From: a bacterium TMED88
Lineage (GTDB): Bacteria; Myxococcota_A; UBA9160; UBA4427
Assembly: GCA_002171515.1 (NCBI GenBank)
Contig: NHEP01000213.1
Coordinates: 1,992 to 53,117, forward strand
DNA length: 51,126 nt
Direction of reading: 5' to 3'
Shown: positions 1 through 9,258 of the stretch, in pieces
Layout of the letters: every line of letters starts with the position of its first letter
Numbering within the stretch: position 1 is the stretch's first letter
Made by a program: the position numbers and the translations under genes
The notes under the pieces: model-generated
Databases searched by the model: none
Told to the model about the DNA's origin: nothing
What the model saw: the letters and a program-made list of their open reading frames with translations, nothing else

Positions 1-239
1 TTTGTTTTATTTTACAGTTGTTTTATTTGATTTGCTTTGATTTGTTTTATTTTATTTGTTTTATATGTTTATGTTTCTATATCTATATCTATGTTCTATG
101 TGTATGTGTGTGTCTATGTATGTCTATGTCTATGTTTCTATGTTATGCCATTGTAATCCTATCTATGTTACGCCATTATGAATATGTCCCAACAATAAAC
201 CATAGTGTGTCTATGCTAATTTTCAATCGATATTTAGCA

Positions 240-269
240 GGTGCTTGTCCTTTTTAAATAATTAGCACC
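240..269. promoter_or_regulatory. 30-bp dyad element, copy 1
   Basis: GGTGCT and AGCACC arms lie 18 bp apart around a TTTAAA core. The same 30-bp element recurs at 3147-3176 and, inverted, at 5321-5350. The match extends well beyond the dyad into a shared module that includes a ccatagtgtg/ctatgctaatt stretch on one side and tatagcattgtgtaa on the other. The 1-509 spacer holds no convincing gene. Its open frames are low-complexity readings of ATGTTTCTATATCTAT-type repeats. It probably carries the promoter of the gene at 510. The dyad suggests a dimeric binding site. Confidence 0.6.
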
Positions 270-305
270 ATATAGCATTGTGTAATAAAATTCAATGACC
301 TCCAC

Positions 306-365
306 TCACGCCTAGCTCACACGCCTAGCACACACGCCTAGCACACACGCCTAGCACACACGCAA
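306..365 (+). repeat. 14-bp tandem repeat (CACGCCTAGCACAC)
   Basis: About four near-perfect copies of a 14-bp unit lie between the dyad element and the A-rich leader of the 510 gene. A related CACGCCCAGCT repeat sits at the equivalent place in the 2896-3439 spacer (about 3220-3254). This shows that the two spacers share ancestry over several hundred bases. It is markedly richer in GC than the surrounding DNA. Confidence 0.75.
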
Positions 366-509
366 CATACATATAAACATAGAACATAGATATAGATATA
401 GAAACATAAACATATAAAACAAAAAGAAATTAAAACATAAAACAAATCAAATAAAACAAATAAAACAACTGTAAGACAACGGTAAAATAAAACAAACAAC
501 TAAAACAAT

Positions 510-1223
510 ATGAGTTCAAGTCAAGACTACAAAACACCACCCAAACGCAACCGTGCTGATGATGGCAGATGTGATGCACCAAAAAAGCCACGGAAATCAA
601 AAACAAATAAACAAAAGCATCGAGGCACAAATGAACCATATCACAGTGGTTATAAAGTGAAGGAATCATATGAAGAGGCAATGGCATTGAACAGAGAAGC
701 TTCGCTCCACATTTACATGTTGTATGTGATCCAACGCTTTAAGATTCGTGGTACTACCGTCGATGCCGTCAAACCATTTGAAACGATTGTGGACCCTTTT
801 AATAGTGGCTACATCGATCAAGTAAACACAATGGAAGATGATACCCTGTGGACACATTTGGTGTTGTGGGCACTGCTCGGCTGGATTGACCATTGGGCCT
901 TTCCCAGTCTAGAGGATATTCGAGCACGTGAACGAGATCCTATCAATCTATCTCCGTGGGATGAAAAACCAGCACATCGCGAACGACGCAGAAAGATGCA
1001 ACAGGAACGCGACGAAATTATGGTAGCTGATGAGAAAGAAAGCATCACAGGGATGTTGAATTACGACATTGGTTATGATTCTGGTGTGGAGATAAATTTC
1101 TTACCAAATAAAGCAACGCACAAGGATGGAAGGTCAGTGGAATGGTCAAAGTATTGCAATGAAAAAGTATACCTTGAATTGCATGATTATGTTGAAATGA
1201 AACATCAGTTAAAGGATTATTGA
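510..1223 (+). CDS. Hypothetical protein, basic N-terminus (237 aa)
   Basis: I do not recognise a family. The first 40 residues are rich in Lys, Arg and Pro (PPKRNRAD, PKKPRKSK), resembling a nuclear localisation or nucleic-acid-binding tail. Residues 60-150 look globular with several Trp. A charged region around 150-175 (REERRRKMQQERDE-like) probably forms a helix. The ATG follows a long A-rich leader (about 370-509) of the kind seen before other regulatory-type genes here. No membrane segment or cysteine motif is visible. The open frame and leader support a real gene, but the function is unknown. Confidence 0.8.
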   Translation: MSSSQDYKTPPKRNRADDGRCDAPKKPRKSKTNKQKHRGTNEPYHSGYKVKESYEEAMALNREASLHIYMLYVIQRFKIRGTTVDAVKPFETIVDPFNSGYIDQVNTMEDDTLWTHLVLWALLGWIDHWAFPSLEDIRARERDPINLSPWDEKPAHRERRRKMQQERDEIMVADEKESITGMLNYDIGYDSGVEINFLPNKATHKDGRSVEWSKYCNEKVYLELHDYVEMKHQLKDY

Positions 1224-1261
1224 GGGAGAGAGATTAAAATTTACACAATAAGATATATTTA

Positions 1262-1400
1262 TTTGTACTACTATTAAACAGCCTATACTTGTAGTATGCC
1301 TATTTTATTATACCTTATACTTGTAGTATGCCAATTTTATTATACCTTATACTTGTAGTATGCCTATTATTTTATGCTTTATGTTTGTAGTATTATTTTA
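1262..1400 (+). repeat. Tandem repeat of ~36-bp unit (ACTTGTAGTATGCC)
   Basis: Three to four copies of a unit reading roughly TTATACTTGTAGTATGCC followed by TATTTTATTATACC lie just after the stop of the 510 gene. The TGTAGTA core is shared with repeats at 4145-4275 and 10997-11188. The position between two co-directional genes fits a role in transcript ending or insulation. That role is inference. Confidence 0.7.
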
Positions 1401-1537
1401 TGCAATATATTTTAAATAAACTATACTAAAACTAATTAAACTAAAACTACAACTAAAACTAAAACTAAACTAAAACAAGGATACACATGAACATAGAAAC
1501 AAGAAATAAAAATAAAAAGAAATTAAAATAAAACATT

Positions 1538-1729
1538 ATGTTACGACAACTGATTAAAGAAAATATTACTATCATTATTAAAAACAATCAATCGAGGCAT
1601 CCAGACCCACAGATAGCTAGTTTTTCATTCCTATTTATTCAAGACGCCATCAAAAAGATTGGCTTAGCAGAGTGCACGAAAATAGTGAGCGAAGTCTACA
1701 AGGAGATCGAAGTGGATAGCACAAAATAA
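1538..1729 (+). CDS. Small hypothetical protein (63 aa)
   Basis: A short alpha-helical protein of no recognised family. The ATG follows an AACTAAAACTAAAACTA leader at about 1430-1480 and an A-rich stretch, the same arrangement as other genes in the window, which supports it being expressed. Its stop lies only 3 bases before the ATG of a 41-residue membrane peptide, so the two may be co-transcribed. Confidence 0.6.
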   Translation: MLRQLIKENITIIIKNNQSRHPDPQIASFSFLFIQDAIKKIGLAECTKIVSEVYKEIEVDSTK

Positions 1730-1732
1730 ATC

Positions 1733-1858
1733 ATGCCATTTATCACCGCCATTGATTTAATACGAGCATTTGTGCCTTGTTTTATCCCAATTGCATTTGG
1801 TGTCACATTTGCTGTTGCTTCCGTTACAGCATGTTTCAACCATTACCGCGAGCACTGA
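1733..1858 (+). CDS. Small membrane protein (41 aa)
   Basis: ATG 1733 to TGA 1856-1858. Residues 5-33 form one hydrophobic stretch (FVPCFIPIAFGVTFAVASV core), followed by a short polar tail ending NHYREH. This fits a single-pass membrane peptide. It starts 3 bases after the stop of the 63-aa gene. Tiny membrane proteins are common in large DNA viruses. The length limits certainty. Confidence 0.5.
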   Translation: MPFITAIDLIRAFVPCFIPIAFGVTFAVASVTACFNHYREH

Positions 1859-2037
1859 CTTACAAAAAGTATCGTGATGACCTATGAAGGGGTTTGTGAA
1901 CCAGAAAATCATATAAAAATCATCAAAAGAAATAATAAATAATAAATAAATAATAAATAAATAATAAATAATATCATTAATCTTTAATCTTTAATTTTTA
2001 GCTAGCTTAACTTGACTGGCTTGAGTCTAAAATAATA

Positions 2038-2895
2038 TTAAACTAATTTATCAAGTGGGCGTCCGTAACCACAACACAATTCATACTCAGATCCACATCG
2101 AAATGCGGCGGCAGAACAATAGACTAAAACTCCGCGTGGGCGTAAAATATCATTGATGGGATCAACGAAGTCGATACCCATGCCAAGCATAAATACACCA
2201 TAAGAGCTGGGAAGCGTATAATTCCACGTCATAGAGCATGAATGAAGCAATACCTGCTGTTCTGCAGTTAACTGCTCCTTGTTCTTCACTTTCGTCTTCA
2301 AGCGCCCATCCTCATCGTCACATACAGGTCTAAATTTCATAACTTCTTTTTCATCGACATCCCAAAACTTAAATGGAAGTTTTTTAAATGCTTCACCAAT
2401 GACAGTCATCCAGTATGTTGGAGTTTTTAATTCAAAGGATGTACCGCAATGGTCAACCAAATATTCCACAAGAATATCTCGCACAAGATATGGTATAGCA
2501 TAGCCTTGAGCATTTATCTTCACCTTCGGTAATTTCTTTCCAGTTATCATAGATTGAGAAATAAATTTGACAATCTCATCATGATCATTTGCCATCATAT
2601 GGTCAGATGTGCTTGAAATAATCTTTTTGACACGTTTCATAGTCCAATCTTTTTTTGCTAGTCCAGCTTGCTCAGCTGCTTCCTCTGCCTCTAACCTAAG
2701 CTTGTCTTGTTTTAACTTTTTCAACAAGTATTCATTTTTCTCTAACTTTCTCTCCAACTCTTTAATTTTTTTTAATCGTTGTTGCGAAGAAGTTTCTACA
2801 TCATCTATTTTTCTTTTTTTGGTATTGCTTCCTTCTTCATCGTATTCAATACATTTACCGGTAAGAGTGAACATTGGTCTAGTATCAAGAGACAT
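2038..2895 (-). CDS. Hypothetical coiled-coil protein (285 aa)
   Basis: Residues 20-30 carry a nuclear-localisation-like KKRKID. Residues 38-80 form a strong heptad coiled coil (RLKKIKELERKLEKNEYLLKKLKQ region). The remaining two thirds is globular with several Cys near the C-terminus (CSAAAFRCGSEYELCCGYG) and no family I recognise. It is divergent to the 3440 gene across a ~540-bp spacer with the shared dyad module, so the pair is probably co-regulated. It may be a nuclear regulatory protein, but that is inference from the NLS-like and coiled segments only. Confidence 0.75.
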   Translation of the reverse strand: MSLDTRPMFTLTGKCIEYDEEGSNTKKRKIDDVETSSQQRLKKIKELERKLEKNEYLLKKLKQDKLRLEAEEAAEQAGLAKKDWTMKRVKKIISSTSDHMMANDHDEIVKFISQSMITGKKLPKVKINAQGYAIPYLVRDILVEYLVDHCGTSFELKTPTYWMTVIGEAFKKLPFKFWDVDEKEVMKFRPVCDDEDGRLKTKVKNKEQLTAEQQVLLHSCSMTWNYTLPSSYGVFMLGMGIDFVDPINDILRPRGVLVYCSAAAFRCGSEYELCCGYGRPLDKLV

Positions 2896-3439
2896 AATTT
2901 GAAAGTAGTGTTGTTTGTTTTATTTTATTTGTTTTATTAATTTGTTTTATTAATTTGTTTTATTTTATTTGTTCTTCTATGTTTCTATATCTATATCTAT
3001 GTTTCTATATCTATGTTCTATATGTTTCTATGTTTTAGTTTCTATGTTATGCCATTGTATATCTATGTTGTACCATTATGAATGGCCCTTTATTTCCCCA
3101 AAAATAAGCCATAGTGTGCCTATGCTAATTTTATCGTTATTTAGCAGGTGCTTGTCCTTTTTAAATAATTAGCACCATATAGCATTGTGTAAAATAAAGA
3201 CAAACTAGGGAGTGACCTCCACGCCCAGCTCACGCCCAGCTCCCACGCCCAGCTCAGCATAAACACATATACAAATATAATAGAACAAACATAGATATAC
3301 AATGGCATAACATAGAAAAATAAAACATAGAAACTAAAACATAGAAACTAAAACATAGAAACTAAAACATAGAAACATATAGAACATAGATATAGAAACA
3401 TAGATATACAAATAGAAATATAAGAAACAGATTCAAAAA
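2896..3439. promoter_or_regulatory. Divergent promoter spacer with dyad element copy 2
   Basis: No gene is seen here. The spacer separates divergent genes and repeats most of the 1-509 spacer: TTGTTTTATTAATT and TATATCTATGTTTC repeats on the left, the 30-bp dyad at 3147-3176, CACGCCCAGCT repeats at about 3220-3254, then AAACTAAAACATAG repeats (about 3330-3370) before the ATG at 3440. The left and right halves contain reverse-complement leader repeats, one for each gene. Confidence 0.65.
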
Positions 3440-4138
3440 ATGGGTAAAGTTCAATTAAAACAAAAAAGCACAACAAAAACGCCGAAAACATCAACATTGA
3501 AAAAAAGTTCAGATCTTAAGGCTGGATCTGCCGTAGATCTTAATTCAAAAAAGGATTCAACGAAGAAAAAACGTAATATTACGTTAAGATTGAATTTAAA
3601 AAATCACTGCGGAGGTTTCTGGTGGCATCAGTGCTGGTATTTGAGGTGGATCGGAGATAAGAGTGACGAGTCGTTAAGAGCGATGCACATGTTTCATGAC
3701 AAACTCGTAACAATGGAACACGCGCCCAAGATCATATACAATGTTATTAGCGAAAAGGAAGAAGAAAGAAGTCGTCAGTGGAAGATCAATTCCTCAGATA
3801 TAAAGACACCTGCGGCCATCCCGGGTCGGGTTAGACAGTGGAACGGCACAATGGTATGGGAACTGTATTGCATCAGAAACCCACAGGAAATTCCAGCAGC
3901 AGATTTAAACAAGGAGTTTTCAAAACTATTGAAAAGCATTAAAGAAATGATGGAAGAACACAATCTACAGAGGGAGACGTGGCGTTATTCTGAAATATTT
4001 GATAAAGATTATTCAGATAACCCTGAAGATTGGCATTCAAATAACCCGGAAGATTGGAAAAAAAGGAGAGAATATGTCAATGATGCCGGTTATGGACCAT
4101 TGGAGGATGTGTTATCGGGTAAATATTTATACTATTAA
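3440..4138 (+). CDS. Hypothetical protein, Lys-rich N-terminus (232 aa)
   Basis: Residues 1-50 are Lys/Ser/Thr-rich and low complexity, probably disordered and basic. From about residue 55 a Trp-rich globular part follows (GGFWWHQCWYLRW). A short repeat of DNPEDWHSN/NNPEDWKKR lies at about 195-212. No recognised family. It faces the 2895 gene across a repeat-rich divergent spacer. The end of the ORF runs directly into the 32-bp tandem repeats at 4145. Function unknown. Confidence 0.78.
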   Translation: MGKVQLKQKSTTKTPKTSTLKKSSDLKAGSAVDLNSKKDSTKKKRNITLRLNLKNHCGGFWWHQCWYLRWIGDKSDESLRAMHMFHDKLVTMEHAPKIIYNVISEKEEERSRQWKINSSDIKTPAAIPGRVRQWNGTMVWELYCIRNPQEIPAADLNKEFSKLLKSIKEMMEEHNLQRETWRYSEIFDKDYSDNPEDWHSNNPEDWKKRREYVNDAGYGPLEDVLSGKYLYY

Positions 4139-4144
4139 TATTAA

Positions 4145-4275
4145 ACTATTATTTTATGTATTATATTTGTAGTATTACTATTATTTTATGTATTATATTT
4201 GTAGTATTACTATTATTGTATGCATTATATTTGTAGTATTACTATTATTTTATGCATTATATTTGTAGTAATAAT
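4145..4275 (+). repeat. 32-bp tandem repeat, 4 copies
   Basis: About four copies of a unit reading TTATATTTGTAGTATTAC then TATTATTTTATGTA fill the gap between two convergent genes. The period (~32 bp) and TGTAGTA core match the array at 10997-11188, although the rest of the unit differs. Confidence 0.75.
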
Positions 4276-4309
4276 ATCAAATATAACTTATAATTATATA
4301 ATTAAACAT

Positions 4310-5164
4310 TCACATATATCTCCTTATAAACCCTCCCTTACGAGAGATTTTTATCGTCCGTTTTTGTACACAACAGTATAGATTAATTTTGCAACCTTCA
4401 TCGTTACAGTCCGGCGCTCCGACCCTGCAAAATATAGCTAGCAACAACTTTGTATCACCGGTTTTGATTAATAATTCACTTAAATCGGATAACGCGCTTT
4501 GGTTGTATGTGAACCAGAATAACAAATCATTGAAACGTTCCATATATTTATGCGTGAAAGCAAACACAAATAAATCTCTTACGTGATTATTAAACACCTC
4601 AACTTCGCCTATTGGCCCAATCTCTACAATATGGTTGATCCACTTTTTCAACAAAACAGATACGAGCCACTTCACTTGATACAAATCGGCCAAATATATC
4701 AACCGCATAAGGAAACGATTTCCTTCTCGAACATCCCATTCCGCATCATATAACAACTCCTCTATGTCGTCATGAACTTCTCTCGTTGTCTTCATGCCCC
4801 AGTACAAACACAAAATAAAGAATTCATATGTTTTATGAATGTCCTCCTTTTCCTTCAAATCATATACCGCTACTGCTTGAAACTCAGTGTCACCGTCTTT
4901 CGTAAAGCTTACTTTCGCATTAAAATATTCTGGCGCTGTTGCTTTAAATACAATTTCGTGCATTTGTAATGGTGGCTCCGTGAGAAATTTTACGCCACCA
5001 CCTTCCCTTGTCTGATATAAAATATCAACACCAGATCCACCATCGCCATCTAACTTACGCTTTTTTTTACCATTTTCATCTTCATCAACCGTCTTTGTTG
5101 GCAATAAAGTTTTATTACAGCGTCCACCGCTGTCATTTCTAAGAGTTTGTTTTTTTCGTGCCAT
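4310..5164 (-). CDS. BTB/POZ-like protein (284 aa)
   Basis: After a basic N-terminus (KKKRKLD near residue 35), residues 65-175 read like a BTB/POZ fold. A strand-rich segment with an EYFNAKVSF-type motif comes first, then FILCLYWGMKT, then the characteristic LADLYQVKWLVSVLLKKW helix, which closely matches the LADKYQV..L motif of BTB domains. BTB proteins typically dimerise and, in cells, recruit substrates to Cullin-3 ubiquitin ligases. The C-terminal 100 residues could form BACK-like helices. The assignment rests on the motif alone. It is divergent to the 5649 gene and shares a dyad-containing spacer. Confidence 0.55.
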   Translation of the reverse strand: MARKKQTLRNDSGGRCNKTLLPTKTVDEDENGKKKRKLDGDGGSGVDILYQTREGGGVKFLTEPPLQMHEIVFKATAPEYFNAKVSFTKDGDTEFQAVAVYDLKEKEDIHKTYEFFILCLYWGMKTTREVHDDIEELLYDAEWDVREGNRFLMRLIYLADLYQVKWLVSVLLKKWINHIVEIGPIGEVEVFNNHVRDLFVFAFTHKYMERFNDLLFWFTYNQSALSDLSELLIKTGDTKLLLAIFCRVGAPDCNDEGCKINLYCCVQKRTIKISRKGGFIRRYM

Positions 5165-5648
5165 TTTTTATATATTATCCTTTATTTATATATGTCTATG
5201 TATGTTTTTGTTTCTATGTTTATCTATGTCTATGTGTGTATATATATCTATGCTGTCACTCCATATTATACTTCAAGGTTTTTTCACGCTAGTTTGTCTT
5301 TATTTTACACAATGTTATATGGTGCTAATTATTTAAAAAGGACAAGCACCTGCTAAAATAACGATAAAATTAGCATAGGCACACTATGTCTTATTTTTGT
5401 GGAAATGAAGGCCATTCATAATGGTACAACATAGATAGGATTAAAATGGCATAGAAACACAAATATAGAACATAGATATACATAAACAAGACAATAAAAC
5501 AAATTAATAAAACAAATTAATAAAACAAATTAATAAAACAAATTAATAAAACAACAAACAAAGGAGATATATTAAAGTATTTCGATATAGTTTTAAAAAT
5601 AAACAATCAGTACAAGTATTGTAGTATAGTGGTGCACAATATACATTG
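5165..5648. promoter_or_regulatory. Divergent promoter spacer with dyad copy 3 (inverted)
   Basis: No gene is seen. The spacer carries the 30-bp dyad at 5321-5350 in the orientation opposite to the two other copies. The flanking module is also inverted: the ttacacaatgttatat side comes first, then ttagcataggcacactatg. Repeats of AACAAATTAATAAA (5495-5555) lie before the 5649 gene. Confidence 0.65.
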
Positions 5649-7688
5649 ATGATGGATGATTATAATTTAGATATTAGTTGCATGGTGACCGGTATGGACC
5701 CGAAAGCCTTCATTGAACTAGTTGAGGAAGAAATCATTAAAATGAAACAAATCGACTTGGAAAAAATCGACTTCCTTCGTACTCGTCCTATAAAGGTTTC
5801 TATCGGTAAAGATGCGGCAAAGATAATCGGAGCCGGTGTCAGTGGTGATCATAAAAAATTTGACATAGATGTCAGTACATGCGAGTGGCCACCATTAGAA
5901 AATAATAACAAGTCAATAACGTGGTTCCTTCACCATTTGTTTTTTCCCTGCATAACAGTTATGGGAAGTCGTAAAAGATTTTTGTCCAAAGATAATTCTT
6001 ATGATATGTATGGTGGTTTGAGTAAGGAAAACCAATCGAAAGAATTACGCGTCAAACATCGGTTTGGGGTCGATGTTGGTGGATTGGTTCATAATTTCGG
6101 TATACATAAACGTGTGAAAATTGGAGGAAGAACCTTTTACGATTGGCCCTATATTACTCGGTCCAAATATGGTACCTTTCATTGCGAGGCTACTTTCAGA
6201 GTGACCGTTTACACCCATTCGGACTCTCTTAGTGGAAAGTTTAAGGGCTTTATACCAACGTCACAGTATGCTGTACACATCTGTTTGTTGTTTTATTTGG
6301 GACATGAACAAACGTCTATGGTATCCGACATCATGCTTCGTGGACAGGCTAGAGAATGCAAAAAATGCTCCTACCTATGGGTATTCAATCCACAAGATAC
6401 GGACGAGACAAAAATGGTTGGGTCTTTTAGCCCAGACCTTAGACACGTACCGCGAGAACATCCTACGACGAAACAAAACCTGTTTACGTACTCGGGTCAA
6501 TGCCACGGCCCATGCAAATTGGACGTGTATTATTGTTGCCAAACGTGTAAAACACTAGATTCGAAGCGACACCAACGAGAAGACGGTTGTTTGAAAAGGA
6601 AACAAGACATCGATTGGCGTCCAAAGCGAAGGTACAAGCACATACGCGGTGGATATCTTGTCCGCATTATCGTCGAAGGTCCTCATGACGCAACCATCCA
6701 GGGTAAACGATCGAATTATGTCACCGTATTTGACACGTGTAGTTTGGAACTACTCAATGTGAAAACATCAGAACTAAAAAAGATGTTAAAATGTGGAAGC
6801 ATTGAATGGATGTCCGATATCAATGATACAGAGGCACAGGAATTATATGCCCGCGCTCGCAGGAAACAAGAGCAAAAGGAACGAAAAGATATCACATTGA
6901 AGAAAACGGTGAATAAATTAACGCCATACCGGCCGCCTAATCGGAAATTAACGGTGTATGAAAAGGCAACGTGCGATAAAAATAACGGGGTTAAAAAAAA
7001 CAACAAGACTGTATCGAACAAGATTACCTTTACGAGCAGTCGGGAAAAATTGAAACAACACATTGCGGTAGAAAAAAAAAAGAATAAGTGCAAGACGGTC
7101 GTTGTGTCGAAGAAAGCACCGAAAACAGCTGCACCTCGGGGAAACGGTATCAAAAAAAAAACAAAAAAGAAAAAGGTGGAGGTGTCCAGAGAATTTATCC
7201 ACCGTGTAACGTACAGGCAGGAAACGTACGAGGAGCGGATGGCAAGAATTACTGTGGAAAAAAAACAGCATGCCGATTACATGAAACGTGCTGTCAACGT
7301 AGGAACAAAGGTGATGACTAGCAAATCGGAATACAAGTTGATCAACACGCATGATTCCGAAATGCGAAGACACGTGATTCGCAAACGAATCCTTGAAGAG
7401 GTATTGAATGAATCTAAGACCCGAAACATCCTTGTAAATGTAGGCTCGGGAACACATGCAAACAGCCGCGGGGAGAAATGGGTCATGCGGGACTATTTAT
7501 TGGCGTTGCATCGGCGCTGGCATACATCGGATGATATGTCCTCGAACGTTGGGACGTCTCAAAAGTTTACCTTTAAAGAAAAGATGATAAAGGCGTTTGG
7601 AACACGACGTCCTAAATTTGTGGTAAAGGAAGTACAGTGGGACGGCCAATGCGACCACCGTTACTTGTGGATTCAATTGTTGGCGTAG
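5649..7688 (+). CDS. Hypothetical Cys/Lys-rich protein (679 aa)
   Basis: The first in-frame ATG is at 5649. Residues 1-240 appear globular. Residues 235-320 hold paired cysteines (CKKCSYLW, CHGPCKLDVYYCCQTCK) that could form a zinc site. Residues 410-530 are very Lys/Arg-rich, with several KKK runs, suggesting nucleic-acid binding or nuclear targeting. The C-terminal 150 residues are again globular. No family is recognised. The combination of a putative zinc module and a basic linker suggests a DNA- or RNA-associated protein, but this is inference. Confidence 0.8.
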   Translation: MMDDYNLDISCMVTGMDPKAFIELVEEEIIKMKQIDLEKIDFLRTRPIKVSIGKDAAKIIGAGVSGDHKKFDIDVSTCEWPPLENNNKSITWFLHHLFFPCITVMGSRKRFLSKDNSYDMYGGLSKENQSKELRVKHRFGVDVGGLVHNFGIHKRVKIGGRTFYDWPYITRSKYGTFHCEATFRVTVYTHSDSLSGKFKGFIPTSQYAVHICLLFYLGHEQTSMVSDIMLRGQARECKKCSYLWVFNPQDTDETKMVGSFSPDLRHVPREHPTTKQNLFTYSGQCHGPCKLDVYYCCQTCKTLDSKRHQREDGCLKRKQDIDWRPKRRYKHIRGGYLVRIIVEGPHDATIQGKRSNYVTVFDTCSLELLNVKTSELKKMLKCGSIEWMSDINDTEAQELYARARRKQEQKERKDITLKKTVNKLTPYRPPNRKLTVYEKATCDKNNGVKKNNKTVSNKITFTSSREKLKQHIAVEKKKNKCKTVVVSKKAPKTAAPRGNGIKKKTKKKKVEVSREFIHRVTYRQETYEERMARITVEKKQHADYMKRAVNVGTKVMTSKSEYKLINTHDSEMRRHVIRKRILEEVLNESKTRNILVNVGSGTHANSRGEKWVMRDYLLALHRRWHTSDDMSSNVGTSQKFTFKEKMIKAFGTRRPKFVVKEVQWDGQCDHRYLWIQLLA

Positions 7689-7770
7689 AGTATTTAATTA
7701 TAATTTATTTTAAATTGTTTACAATAATTACATGTTTTACCTCTACTACAAATTATAGGCAATCCAAAAA

Positions 7771-7887
7771 TAGTACTACTACAAAAATTCCTCATTAGAT
7801 TTGTAGTACAACTATAAACTAACCTTATTTAACAATAGTACTACTTCAAAATATGGTGCTAATAAAAAGGACAAACACTGTTTGGTA
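7771..7887 (+). repeat. Dispersed AGTACTACTAC repeats plus half dyad
   Basis: Between two co-directional genes lie AGTACTACTACAAAAAT-type and AGTACTACTTCAAAAT repeats (about 7771-7850), followed by GGTGCTAATAAAAAGGACAAACAC. This last segment is a shortened copy of one side of the 30-bp dyad element. The ATG of the sialyltransferase-like gene follows at 7888. Confidence 0.55.
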
Positions 7888-9258
7888 ATGTTGAAGCAAT
7901 TGTGTGTTCTAGTGTTTATATTGATTATATTTTTCCACCTTCTGGTAGATCAATACTTGGAACTATTTTATCATAGAATAGTATGCGACCTTTTCACAAA
8001 GTCTTCTAAATTAAGGTTTAATAGACAGAAGCTTAACACAAATACTATCCCAGTTGCTTCCATCAATTTTAATTCTGAAGAAGCAGAGCCTGAATCTTGC
8101 ACACTACAAGAGCCAGTAGAGCCAGAGCCAAAGCCAGCGAAGCCAAAGCTAAAGCCAGTGGTTGGCATATATGAAAAACTTATAGAAAAATTAACTTTTT
8201 TTGATAGAGAACGTACTGAATTTAAGTATGATACCATGAGACATTTTCTTGAAAAGGTCCTTCGTCTTCCAAAACGTAAGACATTCGTTGATTTGGCAAG
8301 CGAATACGATCCAACTAATGTATATACTAGGAGAATTATTGGTACTAAAGATCATAAAGTGTTATGTCTCCATAAAAAACGGCTGCAAAATGAAAGAAGT
8401 AATGCAAATGGGTTAATGTGCAAGGGAGGAATTTTACCGGTAAAAATGGATGGGACAAAGAGGAAATGTCGGCAATTGGATGCAATCTTCTCGAAGAATG
8501 TAGCAAAATCAACCGAAAATTATGTGTACCAGTATTTAAAAAAAAAATTTATCCTCAACAAAAAATGGAATGACGGGACATCTTCGCCGTCGCTTAACGA
8601 CAAGACATGTATAATATTAGGTAGCAGTGGGGTTGTAAAGTCGTTTCCTCCGAATTTCAAGAAATATATGGATCGATCGGATGTTGTTTTCTTCCACGTA
8701 AACCACCACAATTATGAAAATGGTTATCGCAAATTACAAATTATAGGCAAAAATGAGACTTTGCGACCATGTTACCGCACACACTCATGTGGATATTTTT
8801 TAAGATACGTCTCAGGAAAACAAGATTACTACCGTGGGTCGTTTCCAGATACTTGTGGACTAAATAATCTTGTATTTCGTACAGTAAGCAGTGAAACATG
8901 CACAGCTGTTCCGCCGCGTATACCTTCTAAGTGGCCCCCCGGGGCAAACTTTTCAACTATTTCGGTCGATGCTTTACAAGTGTTTTTAGCAAGACGCATA
9001 GCAACAAATGTATACGATTCCCATCTATCCAGTGGCACTCTCATTGCTTTAAGGGCATTTAAATCTTGCAAAAACGTTCATGTCTATGGTATGTTTGGTC
9101 TTGAAAAAGACGTATATGGCAATAATTTACCCTATTCTTTCAATGGTTACGAAAATAATAAGATATTTCTTAATAAAAAATGTGGGTCCTGTGCATTAGA
9201 TGTAAAGTTCTTTTCGTTTTTGAATTATTGCTTTAAAAACTTTAACTACTACGTATGA
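7888..9258 (+). CDS. Sialyltransferase-like (GT29) type II membrane protein (456 aa)
   Basis: An N-terminal hydrophobic segment (residues 4-20) follows a short cytoplasmic end, as in Golgi type II glycosyltransferases. A Pro/Glu-rich stem (about 65-85, EPEPKPAKPKLKP) comes next. At about 237-265, CIILGSSGVV...RSDVVFFHVN resembles the L-sialylmotif (C-x-V-x-G-N-S-G then D-x-V-x-R-x-N). At about 380-402, SSGTLIALRAF...VHVYGMFG resembles the S-sialylmotif. GT29 enzymes transfer sialic acid from CMP-sialic acid to glycans in the secretory pathway. The usual Asn in GNSG is Ser here. The in-frame ATG at 7888 places the membrane segment at the N-terminus. Confidence 0.65.
   Translation: MLKQLCVLVFILIIFFHLLVDQYLELFYHRIVCDLFTKSSKLRFNRQKLNTNTIPVASINFNSEEAEPESCTLQEPVEPEPKPAKPKLKPVVGIYEKLIEKLTFFDRERTEFKYDTMRHFLEKVLRLPKRKTFVDLASEYDPTNVYTRRIIGTKDHKVLCLHKKRLQNERSNANGLMCKGGILPVKMDGTKRKCRQLDAIFSKNVAKSTENYVYQYLKKKFILNKKWNDGTSSPSLNDKTCIILGSSGVVKSFPPNFKKYMDRSDVVFFHVNHHNYENGYRKLQIIGKNETLRPCYRTHSCGYFLRYVSGKQDYYRGSFPDTCGLNNLVFRTVSSETCTAVPPRIPSKWPPGANFSTISVDALQVFLARRIATNVYDSHLSSGTLIALRAFKSCKNVHVYGMFGLEKDVYGNNLPYSFNGYENNKIFLNKKCGSCALDVKFFSFLNYCFKNFNYYV

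Noticed and set aside
18-257. 79-codon hydrophobic frame (Phe/Tyr/Cys/Ile-rich)
   Set aside because: It is a reading of TTTATTTGTTTTAT and TATGTTTCTATATCTA spacer repeats. Similar frames arise in the other copies of the spacer (2969-3172, 5147-5356).
305-365. Possible CRISPR-like array
   Set aside because: The repeat unit is 14 bp and directly tandem with no unique spacers. It is a simple tandem repeat. The 32-bp arrays at 10997 and 4145 likewise have no spacers.
6716-7457. Long minus-strand frames inside 5649-7688
   Set aside because: Antisense to a Lys-rich coding region, which gives Phe/Leu-rich open frames on the other strand. No start context or motif.
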